A stretch of 64,000 nucleotides of DNA, from positions 62,001-126,000 of the forward strand of contig CAWHLK010000044.1 of NCBI GenBank assembly GCA_963829965.1, read 5' to 3'. Positions 1 to 9,630 of the stretch are shown piece by piece (positions within the stretch are counted from its first letter, which is position 1; each line of letters starts with the position of its first letter). This stretch comes from DASXZH01 sp963829965 (GTDB taxonomy: Bacteria; Armatimonadota; Fimbriimonadia; Fimbriimonadales; Fimbriimonadaceae). The position numbers and the translations under genes were made by a program. The notes below the pieces were generated by a model. It ran no database searches. It was not told the origin of the DNA and was given only the letters and a program-made list of their open reading frames with translations.

Positions 1-1951
1 GGATCACCGAGAACGGTATGCCGTAGACATCGACGTATTCTTCCGGCAGGAGGCCGGTGTCAGGATTCGGCGTGTAGTTCATCCGCCTGAGACCCCTACC
101 CACCACCTGCTCGCAGAGCAGTTGCGAACCGAACGCTCTTAGGCCAAGGATGTGGGTCACGTTATTCGCATCCCAACCTTCAGTGAGCATCGCAACCGAG
201 ACGACGCACCTGACGTCCTGGCCGGGATAGCCGATCCGCCCGACTGAGTTGACAATGGCCCTTAACTCCTTCGCAGACTTGTCCCTCGTTGCAGATGGGT
301 CTTCGGATTCTATCTTCTCAAGACGCTTAGAGTCGATGGCTATTGTGCGAATCTGACCCTTGGCGTTCTGGAAGAGGTGAGGGAACACCTTGCCCGTTCC
401 ATAGACGGTCCTCTTCTTCTGCTTCTTCTTCTTGACCTCTGCATCTTCGTCAGCAGATTCATCTTCATCTTCGCTCTCAACATCCGCGTCTTCAACTTCG
501 GTCTGGCCGGAGATGTTCTCGAAGAAGAGTTGCGCGATGTTGGTGTTGTCGCAGACAAGGATCATGACCGGCGGTGCCTTGAGCGCGAGGTCGCTGGCCT
601 CTTGAATAGCGTTGAACTGCTTCTCGTATTCTCCCGCTAGCTGCACGAGAGCGTCTTCAGCCCGTTGCCAGACCACTTCGGGCTTAGGGCGGCCATTGCT
701 GAGTCTCTCGGAGGCGGCCAAATCACGGGTGATGTTCTTCCACAGCCTAAAATACTTCGGGTCCGGGCGACCAGTGGTGTCTGAAACGGGAAGTCTCGGA
801 ATCTTGGTGATGCCGCTCTCGATCCCGTCCACAAGGCCAAAATCAGACACAATCCATGGGAACGGTTCGCCTTCCGGATAGCCTGACCCCTTAAGGTAGA
901 AGGGCGTCGCCGATACATCGACGCAGATGCGAATACCGCACGCCTTGTGAAGCCGGTCTAACCCCTGAACCCAGATCGTCGCCTCTTCACGCTGCTCCTT
1001 GTCATCGCCCCTGAGTTCCTCGGCAATAGGCGCAGGGCGATAAGCGTGGTGCCCCTCGTCGTTCAATACCATGATCGGCGCGAGGTCGTAAAGCTCTCCC
1101 AGGCGGTTGCGGGCAAAGGCTTCATCGGACTCGGCACCCTTCTGCACCACCGCATAGCTCTTGCCTCCCTCGGAATGTTCAGACTCGGGAGCAAAGGCAT
1201 GCCAGTTGGTGACTAAGACCTTCCCCGTTCGTAGCAGGTCGCGGTATTGTGGCGGCACCATATCGAACTGCGTGTAATAGTCGTCGGCCGAGGAGTCGGT
1301 GCGGAGAACTTGCAATCTCTCCTTGATCGTCAGGTTGGGGCAGCAGATTAATGCGGCCTTAGGAAATCGGTCGTCGCTCGGAACCCTTGCCCTATTGCAA
1401 AACGCCCAAGTAATCAGCATCCCCATCACTACGGTCTTCCCACTTCCGGTGCACATCTTCGTGCACATCCTCGTGAGTTCTCCGTCAGATAACCCAACAA
1501 AATCCTGATCGGCAAAGTCCGGGTTCCACCGTGGTCGGCCCCGCTGTCCATCTCTGCGAAGGCCACGTATCTCGCTTAAAAAGATGAGCGTCTCGACAGC
1601 TTCGATCTGGCAGAAGAAGAAACGTCGTTGCCTGTCAGGCCGCATCCAGTGGCGCAGCAACTCCTTGGTCACGTTGGTGGCACCCTCCCATTGGGCCTCA
1701 CGCCACCGCTTGACGTCCCTTCGCAGCTTATTGACCATGGTCAGTTCGCGGCGCTGCTCTTCAAGCTCAAAGGTCAGTTGTCCACGGCGGGTGTCTTCAG
1801 GGTCCTTGTACCAGTAATAGCTGGGGCGTCGACCTTCGAGCTTCGACGCTTGGCCGGTCCCACGGTCGTAGTCCCAATAGTGCGTTGGCTCACTATAGGG
1901 TGTGCAGATTACGGGCGAGTCAACCGGTTGAATTAGGTTCGGCTCAGGCAT
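1..1951 (-). CDS. Type III-like restriction enzyme Res subunit (DEAD/DEAH helicase-nuclease), C-terminus off the window
   Basis: This is an ATP-dependent DNA translocase/restriction subunit that would act with the upstream methyltransferase. The open frame runs uninterrupted from ATG at 1951 to the left edge (650 codons visible). The Walker A motif MCTGSGKT lies near residue 165 (around 1440-1465). A DEGH box (LNDEGHH, around 1045-1065) and a VSATPF motif III (around 905-920) follow, then late SF2 motifs ending in a QVVGRGLRR-type motif VI near 80-115. The endonuclease domain expected at the C-terminus is outside the window. An acidic/lysine-rich linker (E/D stretch then KKKKQKK) lies near 410-480. 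The start overlaps the stop of the preceding gene by 8 bp, so the genes are translationally coupled. It resembles the large Res-like proteins of type III systems; the exact subfamily cannot be fixed without its C-terminus. Confidence 0.9.
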   Translation of the reverse strand, partial: MPEPNLIQPVDSPVICTPYSEPTHYWDYDRGTGQASKLEGRRPSYYWYKDPEDTRRGQLTFELEEQRRELTMVNKLRRDVKRWREAQWEGATNVTKELLRHWMRPDRQRRFFFCQIEAVETLIFLSEIRGLRRDGQRGRPRWNPDFADQDFVGLSDGELTRMCTKMCTGSGKTVVMGMLITWAFCNRARVPSDDRFPKAALICCPNLTIKERLQVLRTDSSADDYYTQFDMVPPQYRDLLRTGKVLVTNWHAFAPESEHSEGGKSYAVVQKGAESDEAFARNRLGELYDLAPIMVLNDEGHHAYRPAPIAEELRGDDKEQREEATIWVQGLDRLHKACGIRICVDVSATPFYLKGSGYPEGEPFPWIVSDFGLVDGIESGITKIPRLPVSDTTGRPDPKYFRLWKNITRDLAASERLSNGRPKPEVVWQRAEDALVQLAGEYEKQFNAIQEASDLALKAPPVMILVCDNTNIAQLFFENISGQTEVEDADVESEDEDESADEDAEVKKKKQKKRTVYGTGKVFPHLFQNAKGQIRTIAIDSKRLEKIESEDPSATRDKSAKELRAIVNSVGRIGYPGQDVRCVVSVAMLTEGWDANNVTHILGLRAFGSQLLCEQVVGRGLRRMNYTPNPDTGLLPEEYVDVYGIPFSVI

Positions 1952-2912
1952 TCTTGGGGCTCCCAGAGTTGGGGACAGGAGCCGTGGGAGCATACGCCTC
2001 GTTCAGAAGCTTCTCTAGTTCGCTGCCATCAATGCCGGGAGTTCCGTGGAGGAACTTCTCTAGCTTCTCAGGATGTGGAGCATGCTTCATCGCAGGCACT
2101 TGGACACTCCAAGTTGCGTAATCATCGGCAGCCGAAAACGTCACGAAACCGACTCCAAACCGGATGCACTCCTCTTGGATTCGCGCGAATAGCGGAGAAG
2201 ACAAGAACTCATCCAGTTCTTCCTCTGGAACCTGCCCTAGGTAGTACACCTTGGTTGCCTTGGCAGAGTGCGCTAGCGCCTCGTGCACGCCGTCGATGTC
2301 CACGTCCCCAGCCTTCTTAACCTCAAAGGTAAATACTTCGGTGTACGGCCCTGTGAACTTGAATCGCCTGACCGAGACCACCGTGATGTCAGGGCGAGTC
2401 CACTTTCCGCCTGTATCTCTCTTGCCCTGAAGCCCCGTAACGCCCACAATAAACTTGCCGGGCTCAACAGGCAATTCTGATGGCGCAAAATTCTGCGTAA
2501 TCGTCTTCGCGCAAGGCAAATAGAGGTCCTTTTCCTTAAGCTTGACTCCCTCTGTCAGAGCTTCTGGCTCAGACTCAGGTTCGGTCGCGCCGATGGATTC
2601 AGCTGTCGCTTGCCCTCCCATTGAGACAGTAGCCGTCGCATTACCCTCGACAGTTACGGCTTCAGCAAGTGTACGGGCGACGGAACCGCCCTTTCCGCGT
2701 CCAGTCCGAAGTGTGCCCGACTCAACCCAATAATTGCGTGTTAGCCAGAAGAGAGCAATATTATCATCGTCTGAGTTGCCATTGAGGAGCTTCTCTACTG
2801 CCTCTTGGTCTAGCCACTCCGTTCTGAGTGTAACGTTGCCCTTTGTGGTTCCATCCATCGGTACAAGTTCAAGAAGCTTATCTCGAAGCACCTTTGCATC
2901 TTCTTCTGTCAC
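1944..2912 (-). CDS. Third restriction-operon protein with PD-(D/E)XK-like nuclease signature
   Basis: This 322-residue protein lies between Mod and Res. It begins with GTG at 2912, two bases after the mod stop, with a GGAGG Shine-Dalgarno at about 2922-2926, and overlaps the helicase start by 8 bp. The N-terminal ~85 residues look like a small helical/winged-helix region, followed by a low-complexity Ala/Thr/Glu linker (residues ~85-125). The C-terminal half carries RPDITVV (around residue 172) and, about 20 residues later, FTFEVKKAG (around 195). That D...ExK arrangement is typical of restriction-endonuclease-like folds. Downstream helices include EALAHSAKATKVYYLG and an FGVGFVTF strand, also seen in such nuclease-like proteins. 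I infer an accessory nuclease or specificity factor; a purely structural role is possible. Confidence 0.6.
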   Translation of the reverse strand: MTEEDAKVLRDKLLELVPMDGTTKGNVTLRTEWLDQEAVEKLLNGNSDDDNIALFWLTRNYWVESGTLRTGRGKGGSVARTLAEAVTVEGNATATVSMGGQATAESIGATEPESEPEALTEGVKLKEKDLYLPCAKTITQNFAPSELPVEPGKFIVGVTGLQGKRDTGGKWTRPDITVVSVRRFKFTGPYTEVFTFEVKKAGDVDIDGVHEALAHSAKATKVYYLGQVPEEELDEFLSSPLFARIQEECIRFGVGFVTFSAADDYATWSVQVPAMKHAPHPEKLEKFLHGTPGIDGSELEKLLNEAYAPTAPVPNSGSPKNA

Positions 2913-2914
2913 AG

Positions 2915-5900
2915 TTAATAGCCTCCGTTAACCTTGTGAACCCGCATGACCTCGTTGCCTCGTGGATCGATCACCTTGATGGCGACCCGGCCATGGCTCC
3001 CCCTGGAGAACGGCAAGGACACCGTGCCAGCAAACGCTTCGAACCGCTCAGGGTCGACCGTGCCCGTGAGTGCCTTACTGAGCTTTTCCCATGCCTTCTT
3101 GTCTGGGAAGAAGGCTTGGGTGATGCAGAAGCAGCGACCGTCGTAGTCCCCATCAAGAAACCAAGCGGCAACCTTGTCAGCCCCGGTTGATCGAACCTGG
3201 TTGGTCACGGGGTCATAGATGTCAACGCCCTCCATCTCGGCCTGCAACTCTCCGTTGGGCAGCTCGATAAGCTTCGTCCTGGGCGTCCCCGAAACCGTGA
3301 ATATCTGGCTGGAGGTCGTTGTCTTCAAGAGATCGCCCATATTGACGTCAGGCCTGATCTGAGCCATGTGAAGCCGCAGGTACGGATCGGGGTCGTCCTG
3401 AATAGCAGCTTGTGCGGCACCGTCAAATGAGAAACCGGCAAACACAAGTTCATCGAACCCCCGCTTAGCAGCAAACCTAATGCCGTCCTCGACCATCTTG
3501 GAAGTTAGCGATCCGTATTGGGGTGCAATCAGAACTGCGACATTGCGTTCAATGCCATCAGTCACCCATGTCCCCTCGGCGTGAAGCCCTGGGTTGGGAT
3601 AGGCATCAAGGCGCTCGAACTTGACATGCGTGTTATTCGGAAAGAGAACGCCGTCTTGCCGCAGCAAGCGAATGATTCGGTCGATATAAGCCTCGGCATT
3701 CTGCGGCTCCAGCTTGGAGTCAGATGATTCTGAGTGGAATGCCTCTAGCTCTTCTGGTGCGCTGCTTATCGGCGATTCATCTTCGAAGTCGATGCTCTCC
3801 TCGCTCGGGATTACGCCCTCAACAGTGAACGGACTACATACCCGAAGGATGGTCTTATCGACTTCGGGCTGGTCGACCAGTTCCTCTTGATCAGCTCTGG
3901 CGTCGATGCAAGCGTTGACCTCATCCATCTTCTTCCGCCACGCCTCTCTGTAGCCGGAGATCGCGTCCGCTAGGGCCTTGGGGTAATCGGGGTCCGTGTC
4001 GAACGGGACTTCCCAGTCCTCCCACCTCGACTCGGGCAGCTTCCATCGCCGCTCATCGGCATCCGTGATCGGGTCATCCTTGTCCCTTCGCTTCTTCTTA
4101 GCTTCATACTTCGCGAGCAACTTCGCTCGGAGGTCCTTCGAGTTGGCCCCTGCAAGCGCATCGTTGACGGCTCGAAGCTTCTCGGCAAGTATCGGTTCCC
4201 ACTTATCGAAAAGCGGGTCAAGAGCTTGGTTCTGTGCGATGCTCCCCAGGGTTACGTGGGGTACAGCTTTGCATTCGAAGGTGCAAGCCCCCCTGATGGC
4301 GCCAAGAGGATCGCTGAGCCATGTTCCTCTTGGGTTCCGCTCTACGTCTTCGGCGCTTATACTTCTGAGCTTGTAAAAGTCAAACTTGGCCGTCAGGAGT
4401 CGCTGGCGTGTGATTGATAAGGCTACGCGGCTGCAATCAACTGTTATCCAGCGGCGACCCCACTGTTCGGCTACGATTGCGGTTGTGCCGCTTCCGCAGG
4501 TGGGGTCAACAACGAGATCTCCTGGATTGGTGGTCATGAGCATACAGCGCTCGATGACGCGTGGCGCTGTCCAGACGACGAAAAGCTTGTCTCCACGCCT
4601 ACCGGCTATAGCCGTATCGTCCCAAAAGCTGTTGAGCGCGATTGCCCTGAAATCGTCCAGAAACCTAACATAACCAGCCGAGTCGCGTCGGGCCTGAAGA
4701 CGTTCAGCACTCGTCAGCCGCCGCAGGCCCTCATCATTCGTCTTGTAGGCTGCCTCGAACGGGCGACCTGCGACATTCGCAGTTCGCATGGGATTGCCCT
4801 GCGTGGTCGAGTTGTCAAGCCTATACAACCTTGCCCCATCTGGAAGCTTCTCGACTGCGTCGGCGTCATCAGGGTCGACGCCCAAACTGGCCCCGCTGCG
4901 CAGCAGTACCCTCTTATATTCTCCGATCCCATCCCCTCCTACGGTCTTGGAAGTGTAAAGCTGGCGATACTTAACCTGGGGCTTGCTCTTGGCATACCAA
5001 AGCAATGTGTCTGACACGGTGGTAAGCAGCTTCGAACCATAGCCGCTGGTTTTAGCAAAAACGATCTCCGCGCAGAAATTCTCTGGGAGAAATACTTCAT
5101 CGAGCAGCGCCCTGACGCGATGTACATTCTCGTCACCAATCTGCACAAATAAACTGCCAGTGTCGTTGAGCAGTTCTCGGCATAATAAGAGTCGATCTCT
5201 AAGATACGAGAGATATGAATGCACGCCAAGTGTCCAGGTGTCCCTATACGCCTTGATCATCTCGGCTTCGCGAGTCAAGTCTTCAGGTTTGTCCTTAACA
5301 TCGCGATTACCGACTTCGGACTGAAAGTTAGACGCGTACTTGATGCCATATGGCGGGTCAAGGTAAATCATCTGAACCCTGCCTGCCATTGCTTCACGCC
5401 TTGCTAAGGAGGCCATTACGGCCAAGCTGTCCCCGAGGATTAACCGGTTCGCCCAATCGACTTCGTGCTGATAGAACTGGACCGCCTCGCGATATTCCTG
5501 CTCGGGGTCGGCAAATAAAGACCGGGGGATGTCCTGCCTAGCGGCTGTGGCAAGGATTGCTTTCGCGGCCACTCTCTCGTGGATGTGCAGCGCGACTGGA
5601 TCGACAACGCAGGCTTGTTGCTCCTTCTTCCCCGCCCATTCCAACCAAGGTTGATGGTTCCGCAGGGCCTCAGCCAATACAGATTGTTCTTCTGGCGTTA
5701 AAGGGCGCTTTCCTGCCTCCTCGAGCAAAGGGGAATGTCTCGTCAGAAGAGGCACCAGGGGCGCAGAGCGAGGAGTTTCGCTAGCCGACCGACTTATAGT
5801 GACTTGGTAAAACACGCCCAGGGAGTCCGTCAGGTCCACCCTTGCGCGGATGTCCGCCTGCTCGGTCCCGTGTGCGGTGCGGTCCAACGGGTCCACCCTG

Positions 5901-6250
5901 TCCACCCGCGGCCTTATCGCAATGTTCGCGAGGTCCGAGAGGTCGTTCCGAAGCGCCACAAGGCTTGCGCGGTCCATCCTGACCCGGAAGGGCCTCTTGC
6001 CGAAGTTTCCCAGCGAAGCCAGGAACAGCAGGTCGGCTTCGGTGCGCTCGCTCTCGTATCGGACCGTGAAAGTCACCTGCAAACAGTTGTCCCCGCCAAA
6101 GTAGGAGAACTTCGAAACATGTAGACATTTGAGCACCTTCACCGTCCCTTTATACCCGCCGGACAAGAAAACGGAGCCGTCCAAATTCGGGGTTGTTAAA
6201 TCGCACCCCAATTGCGAGAAGCGATCGACATGGACCCGAGCAGGCCCCAT
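2915..6250 (-). CDS. Type III-like site-specific DNA methyltransferase (Mod), 1111 aa
   Basis: This is the modification subunit of the operon. It is an amino-methyltransferase with the catalytic motif IV DPPYG at residue ~298 (around 5345-5360) preceding the SAM-binding motif I DPTCGSGTT at residue ~580 (around 4490-4520), the beta-class order found in type III Mod proteins. The region between them should contain the target-recognition domain. The protein is much longer than a standard Mod (about 600-700 aa): ~230 N-terminal and ~500 C-terminal residues flank the catalytic core, including a charged Lys/Asp/Glu-rich segment around residues 690-790. The ATG at 6250 is the first start after a 173-bp divergent intergenic region shared with the BTAD regulator. 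The target sequence cannot be read from the protein. Confidence 0.93.
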   Translation of the reverse strand: MGPARVHVDRFSQLGCDLTTPNLDGSVFLSGGYKGTVKVLKCLHVSKFSYFGGDNCLQVTFTVRYESERTEADLLFLASLGNFGKRPFRVRMDRASLVALRNDLSDLANIAIRPRVDRVDPLDRTAHGTEQADIRARVDLTDSLGVFYQVTISRSASETPRSAPLVPLLTRHSPLLEEAGKRPLTPEEQSVLAEALRNHQPWLEWAGKKEQQACVVDPVALHIHERVAAKAILATAARQDIPRSLFADPEQEYREAVQFYQHEVDWANRLILGDSLAVMASLARREAMAGRVQMIYLDPPYGIKYASNFQSEVGNRDVKDKPEDLTREAEMIKAYRDTWTLGVHSYLSYLRDRLLLCRELLNDTGSLFVQIGDENVHRVRALLDEVFLPENFCAEIVFAKTSGYGSKLLTTVSDTLLWYAKSKPQVKYRQLYTSKTVGGDGIGEYKRVLLRSGASLGVDPDDADAVEKLPDGARLYRLDNSTTQGNPMRTANVAGRPFEAAYKTNDEGLRRLTSAERLQARRDSAGYVRFLDDFRAIALNSFWDDTAIAGRRGDKLFVVWTAPRVIERCMLMTTNPGDLVVDPTCGSGTTAIVAEQWGRRWITVDCSRVALSITRQRLLTAKFDFYKLRSISAEDVERNPRGTWLSDPLGAIRGACTFECKAVPHVTLGSIAQNQALDPLFDKWEPILAEKLRAVNDALAGANSKDLRAKLLAKYEAKKKRRDKDDPITDADERRWKLPESRWEDWEVPFDTDPDYPKALADAISGYREAWRKKMDEVNACIDARADQEELVDQPEVDKTILRVCSPFTVEGVIPSEESIDFEDESPISSAPEELEAFHSESSDSKLEPQNAEAYIDRIIRLLRQDGVLFPNNTHVKFERLDAYPNPGLHAEGTWVTDGIERNVAVLIAPQYGSLTSKMVEDGIRFAAKRGFDELVFAGFSFDGAAQAAIQDDPDPYLRLHMAQIRPDVNMGDLLKTTTSSQIFTVSGTPRTKLIELPNGELQAEMEGVDIYDPVTNQVRSTGADKVAAWFLDGDYDGRCFCITQAFFPDKKAWEKLSKALTGTVDPERFEAFAGTVSLPFSRGSHGRVAIKVIDPRGNEVMRVHKVNGGY

Positions 6251-6270
6251 GTGATCTGCTGAACAATTTT

Positions 6271-6300
6271 TTGTAACGCTAGCTTTCTAGCCTTGTAACG
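6271..6300. promoter_or_regulatory. Paired TTGTAACG direct repeats, 22 bp apart, upstream of BTAD regulator
   Basis: The octamer TTGTAACG occurs at 6271-6278 and again at 6293-6300, a 22-bp period (two helical turns). Between them lies a small inverted repeat, GCTAG-CTTT-CTAGC. The pair sits in the only intergenic DNA between the divergent mod gene and the SARP/BTAD regulator, 124 bp before the latter's ATG. A nearly identical pair with the same spacing lies just after the regulator gene. SARP-family activators bind direct repeats at 11 or 22 bp spacing, so autoregulation is a reasonable inference. No convincing -10 box follows. Confidence 0.45.
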
Positions 6301-6423
6301 GCAACCGTTCTCAATTAACAACAAGGGCTAAGGCACTTGGAGGTGTTGAACCAGAGGACTTTTGGGGATCGAGCTTGGGCGAGGAACTTCGAATAAGAGA
6401 TTAATGCGGGGGGCTACAATAGC

Positions 6424-9400
6424 ATGGAGCCTATGTCCCCTAACAATGCCGACGGCGCCGTGTGGACCATACACCTCTTTGGGCGGCTTCGGATTGCCGG
6501 GCGCGGGCTTGTCTTAGACCAGTTCTATACCAAGCGGGCGACCTATTTGCTGGCCCGGCTCGCCCTATCTCATCGATGGGCGCTGACGCGGGCCGAAGCT
6601 GCCGATTTTCTCTGGCCAGACGATTTCTTCGACGCCACACGACTCAGGTTGCGGCAGGAACTTGTCCGATTGAGGCGCGGGCTTGGCGAAGCGCGCAACA
6701 TCCTGGAATCGGACAGCGAGTGGGTACGCCTTGTGGAGCACGACATCGAATCGGACACCCGCACTTTCACGAAGTTGTTCGAACAATCAAGATCAGAACC
6801 GGATCCGGCCGTGAGGGAGACTCAGTGCCGAGATGCTCTGAACATCGCCTCTGACGATTTCTTGCAGGGCTATAACGAGCCTTGGATCGACTTGGAGAGA
6901 AATCGCCTCGACGAAATGCGATACCTGCTGCTCGTGGATCTTGCCGACCTCGAAGCAAGACGAGGAGACCATCAAAACGCCCTGGGCACTGCCAGAAAAG
7001 CGCTGGAGGCCGACCCCTACCGCGAAGAAGGGCACCTCATGGTGATGCAAGAACTGGGGAACCTGGGTTACGTCGCCGATGCGATCGGGCAGTATCAAAC
7101 CCTGAAGAACCTCTTGAGAGACGAGTTTTCTGAAAAACCCTCCAACAAGGCCGACATGCTCGCCTCGACCTTGCAACAAAGCCTCGCGTCTCAGAAGCCG
7201 GCGCCCCGTTCCATGGGTGCAGGCTTGGTCTATACCGTACCTGCGCCAACCGAACCGACCTATGGGCGCGACGACCTCATCGAGCACCTATATCGACTTT
7301 TCACCCCTGGAGAACAGGCAAACCGAATCGTCACACTCACCGGCCCCGGTGGAATCGGGAAGACGAGCATCGCCGTCCAGGTTGCGATGCGGTTGCAGGA
7401 TCCCTATTATGGTCACGTAGGCTGGGTGCCGTTGGCCGATACCGACGATCCCTCGATTATCCCATTCGTGATCGCTTCTTCACTTGGCATCGAAGTGGGC
7501 GCCAACGCGGATCCTCTCGAGCGCGTTGGCACTCTCATTAACAGGCAACCCGTAGTCCTCGTCTTCGACAATTTCGAGCAGCTGCTTCCCACCGGCGGGG
7601 ACAGCGTTAGGGCCCTCCTTTCCGCGTGCCCAAAACTCAGAGTCTTGGTCACATCGAGAGTGCCCATGAAACTGACAGGCGAGACTTTGATTGCAGTTGG
7701 GCCGTTACCAATTCCCAGTGAAGGAGATTCCGTCGATCAACCGTCGATGCGGGTTTTTCTGGACACTCTTTTGGCCGAACAGGTTGTTCAGGAACCAACG
7801 GCGTCGGAACTCTCGGTGTACCGGGAAATTGTCGCGAGGCTCGAGGGCATCCCTCTCGCTCTTCAGCTTGCTTCGGGCCGTTTGCGGACAGTTACCGCAG
7901 TGGATTTGAAGAACCAACTTGATAAGCGGCTGGATATCGTCAATCCGAGAAGGGACGCTCCCACCAGGCATCGGACACTTCGCTCCGCGATCGAAGGCAG
8001 CTTCCAAGCCTTGGAACCGGGACTCCAAAAGATTATGGGCCAACTGTCGGTTTTCCGCGGAGGTTGGAATCAGGCTGCGGCAGCCACTTTGTGTGGCCTG
8101 GAGGACCCTTTGCCTTCAATGGAGCGCCTTTACGACTATTCCCTCATTCAAGTGGACAGGGAAGACAAAGGACTCAGGTTCCGAATGCTCGAAACCATCC
8201 GCGATTTTGTTCAAGATGCAATTCCGAGCGGTGACCTAAAGGCCGCACATCTCAAACATGCGGACTGGATCATAGAGCTAGGACGCCCGGAACGATGGCG
8301 GAACTTGGATGCTATTGAAGTGGAGCATTTCAAGTTACTCGATCTCGAAGTTGACAACCTGCGCGAGGCAGCGCGGTACTGCCTCGAAAACGACCTGGAT
8401 CGGGCCATTCGAATCGGGGTGGCCTATGGGAACTACTGGTCCAACCGTTCTTTGATAAAAGAGGCGCTAAAGTTCTACTCCAGAATCTTCGAGCTTGCCG
8501 ATCCCGAATCCGATGAGCCGGACCTTGCCCGGGCTTCTTTTCGGCAGATGCAGCTATTGTATATTTCCCATGCCTATGCATCCAGCGACGAAGGGATGGC
8601 GGTCGCGACAAGAACGGCAACGCTATGTAAGCGGGCCGGGCTGGAAGCCGAGTTAGCACTTTGTCAGATGGTGCAGGCTCGCACCTACGCAGGGGACATC
8701 GAACGGGGGATCGAGCTCATTGAGGCCAGCGAGAAGCGCCTTAAGGAACTGGGCGAAACAACCGATCTGGCGACCGCTATCCAATCAAGAGCCACCCAGC
8801 AATACTATCAAGGCGATTTGAAGGGAGCTCTGCAAGCCATGGAAGAGGCTGCCTCCCTCCTCGGTGGCTCTGTCGCTCCATTCCACCAAGTTCAGACTTC
8901 CATGATGCTTGCCTTCATGTATTTCGAGGTTGGCGATGTGGCGAACGCGAAGATCCAAGCCTACAAGGCGCTTGGCCTCGCTGATTCCTACGGGCTTACC
9001 CAGTTCGTTCCCATGATCCAGGAAGTTTGCGGCAAGGTCGCGCAATCAGAGGGCGATCTTGATGCGGCCGAGGAGTGGTATCGGGTTTCAGCAAGCAACT
9101 GGGACTTTTTTGGCAGCGTCTACCAACATGCCGACCTGCTTCATTCTCTCGCAAGGGTCCTTATACAAAAGGGTGAGCCGGCAGAGGCGTTGCCGCTGCT
9201 CGCATCTGCCACGTCCATCTGGAATAGCAAAGGGATGACCAGCGTGACGCCTTGCTGCTTGGTATCGGCGGCCAAGGCGTACCTGCAAATGGGCCGGCCG
9301 CAGATTGCGGGCCGCTTGCTGGGAGCTTATAAGGGCCTAACGGAGCCCACTCGGGACAGCGAACTCCCGACGGAGGTCACCTACGTGGATTCGATAACGC

Positions 9401-9507
9401 ATGACCTTGAGAGTGCGCTGGGAGTCGATGTACTAGCGAAAATCTTCGCATCGGCGCCTAACCAGGAAGAAGCCTTGAAAGAGGCGTTCTCCTCAGTTTT
9501 GCAGTAA
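6424..9507 (+). CDS. SARP-type transcriptional regulator with BTAD, NB-ARC and TPR domains, 1027 aa
   Basis: This is an AfsR-like signal-transducing transcription factor. Residues ~10-110 form an OmpR/SARP-type winged helix (IHLFGRLRI start, RLRLRQELVRLRRGLG end). Residues ~115-255 are the BTAD (bacterial transcriptional activator) helical domain. Residues ~280-560 are a STAND/NB-ARC ATPase with Walker A GPGGIGKTS near 305 and Walker B VVLVFDNFEQ near 377. The remainder is a TPR-rich superhelix, the likely sensor. ATG 6424 is preceded by a G-rich tract (6408-6413); a second ATG lies three codons on. It stands alone, followed by a giant secreted protein on the same strand. Its position next to a restriction operon leaves open a STAND-type defence role, but the DNA-binding N-terminus favours transcriptional control. 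Confidence 0.88.
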   Translation: MEPMSPNNADGAVWTIHLFGRLRIAGRGLVLDQFYTKRATYLLARLALSHRWALTRAEAADFLWPDDFFDATRLRLRQELVRLRRGLGEARNILESDSEWVRLVEHDIESDTRTFTKLFEQSRSEPDPAVRETQCRDALNIASDDFLQGYNEPWIDLERNRLDEMRYLLLVDLADLEARRGDHQNALGTARKALEADPYREEGHLMVMQELGNLGYVADAIGQYQTLKNLLRDEFSEKPSNKADMLASTLQQSLASQKPAPRSMGAGLVYTVPAPTEPTYGRDDLIEHLYRLFTPGEQANRIVTLTGPGGIGKTSIAVQVAMRLQDPYYGHVGWVPLADTDDPSIIPFVIASSLGIEVGANADPLERVGTLINRQPVVLVFDNFEQLLPTGGDSVRALLSACPKLRVLVTSRVPMKLTGETLIAVGPLPIPSEGDSVDQPSMRVFLDTLLAEQVVQEPTASELSVYREIVARLEGIPLALQLASGRLRTVTAVDLKNQLDKRLDIVNPRRDAPTRHRTLRSAIEGSFQALEPGLQKIMGQLSVFRGGWNQAAAATLCGLEDPLPSMERLYDYSLIQVDREDKGLRFRMLETIRDFVQDAIPSGDLKAAHLKHADWIIELGRPERWRNLDAIEVEHFKLLDLEVDNLREAARYCLENDLDRAIRIGVAYGNYWSNRSLIKEALKFYSRIFELADPESDEPDLARASFRQMQLLYISHAYASSDEGMAVATRTATLCKRAGLEAELALCQMVQARTYAGDIERGIELIEASEKRLKELGETTDLATAIQSRATQQYYQGDLKGALQAMEEAASLLGGSVAPFHQVQTSMMLAFMYFEVGDVANAKIQAYKALGLADSYGLTQFVPMIQEVCGKVAQSEGDLDAAEEWYRVSASNWDFFGSVYQHADLLHSLARVLIQKGEPAEALPLLASATSIWNSKGMTSVTPCCLVSAAKAYLQMGRPQIAGRLLGAYKGLTEPTRDSELPTEVTYVDSITHDLESALGVDVLAKIFASAPNQEEALKEAFSSVLQ

Positions 9508-9516
9508 GTCGACGAT

Positions 9517-9547
9517 TTGTAACGCGACGACGGCCCGCGTGTAACGC
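9517..9547. promoter_or_regulatory. Second TTGTAACGC / TGTAACGC direct-repeat pair, 22 bp apart, upstream of the SBBP protein
   Basis: TTGTAACGC at 9517-9525 and TGTAACGC at 9540-9547 are again spaced by 22 bp, in the 123-bp gap between the BTAD regulator and the SBBP/Ig protein start at 9631. This matches the sequence and spacing of the pair at 6271-6300. The simplest reading is a binding site for the regulator encoded between the two sites, controlling the downstream giant surface protein. This is inferred from geometry and position only. Confidence 0.45.
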
Positions 9548-9630
9548 CCGGGTTCGAAACTTCTTCCATGTTTCGAAAGCTTCGCCTACCGGCGTCAGCC
9601 GCTCACATCAATCCAAAGGGAGGTTCCACC

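Noticed and set aside
6424..9507. BTAD-STAND gene as an antiphage STAND (Avs-like) defence protein because it neighbours a restriction operon
   Set aside because: The N-terminus is a DNA-binding SARP domain rather than a nuclease or other effector, and a paralogue sits far from any defence gene; regulation is the better reading.
9568..9630. ATG 9568 as start of the SBBP protein
   Set aside because: It would bury the signal peptide behind 21 residues and lacks a ribosome binding site; TTG 9631 has both.
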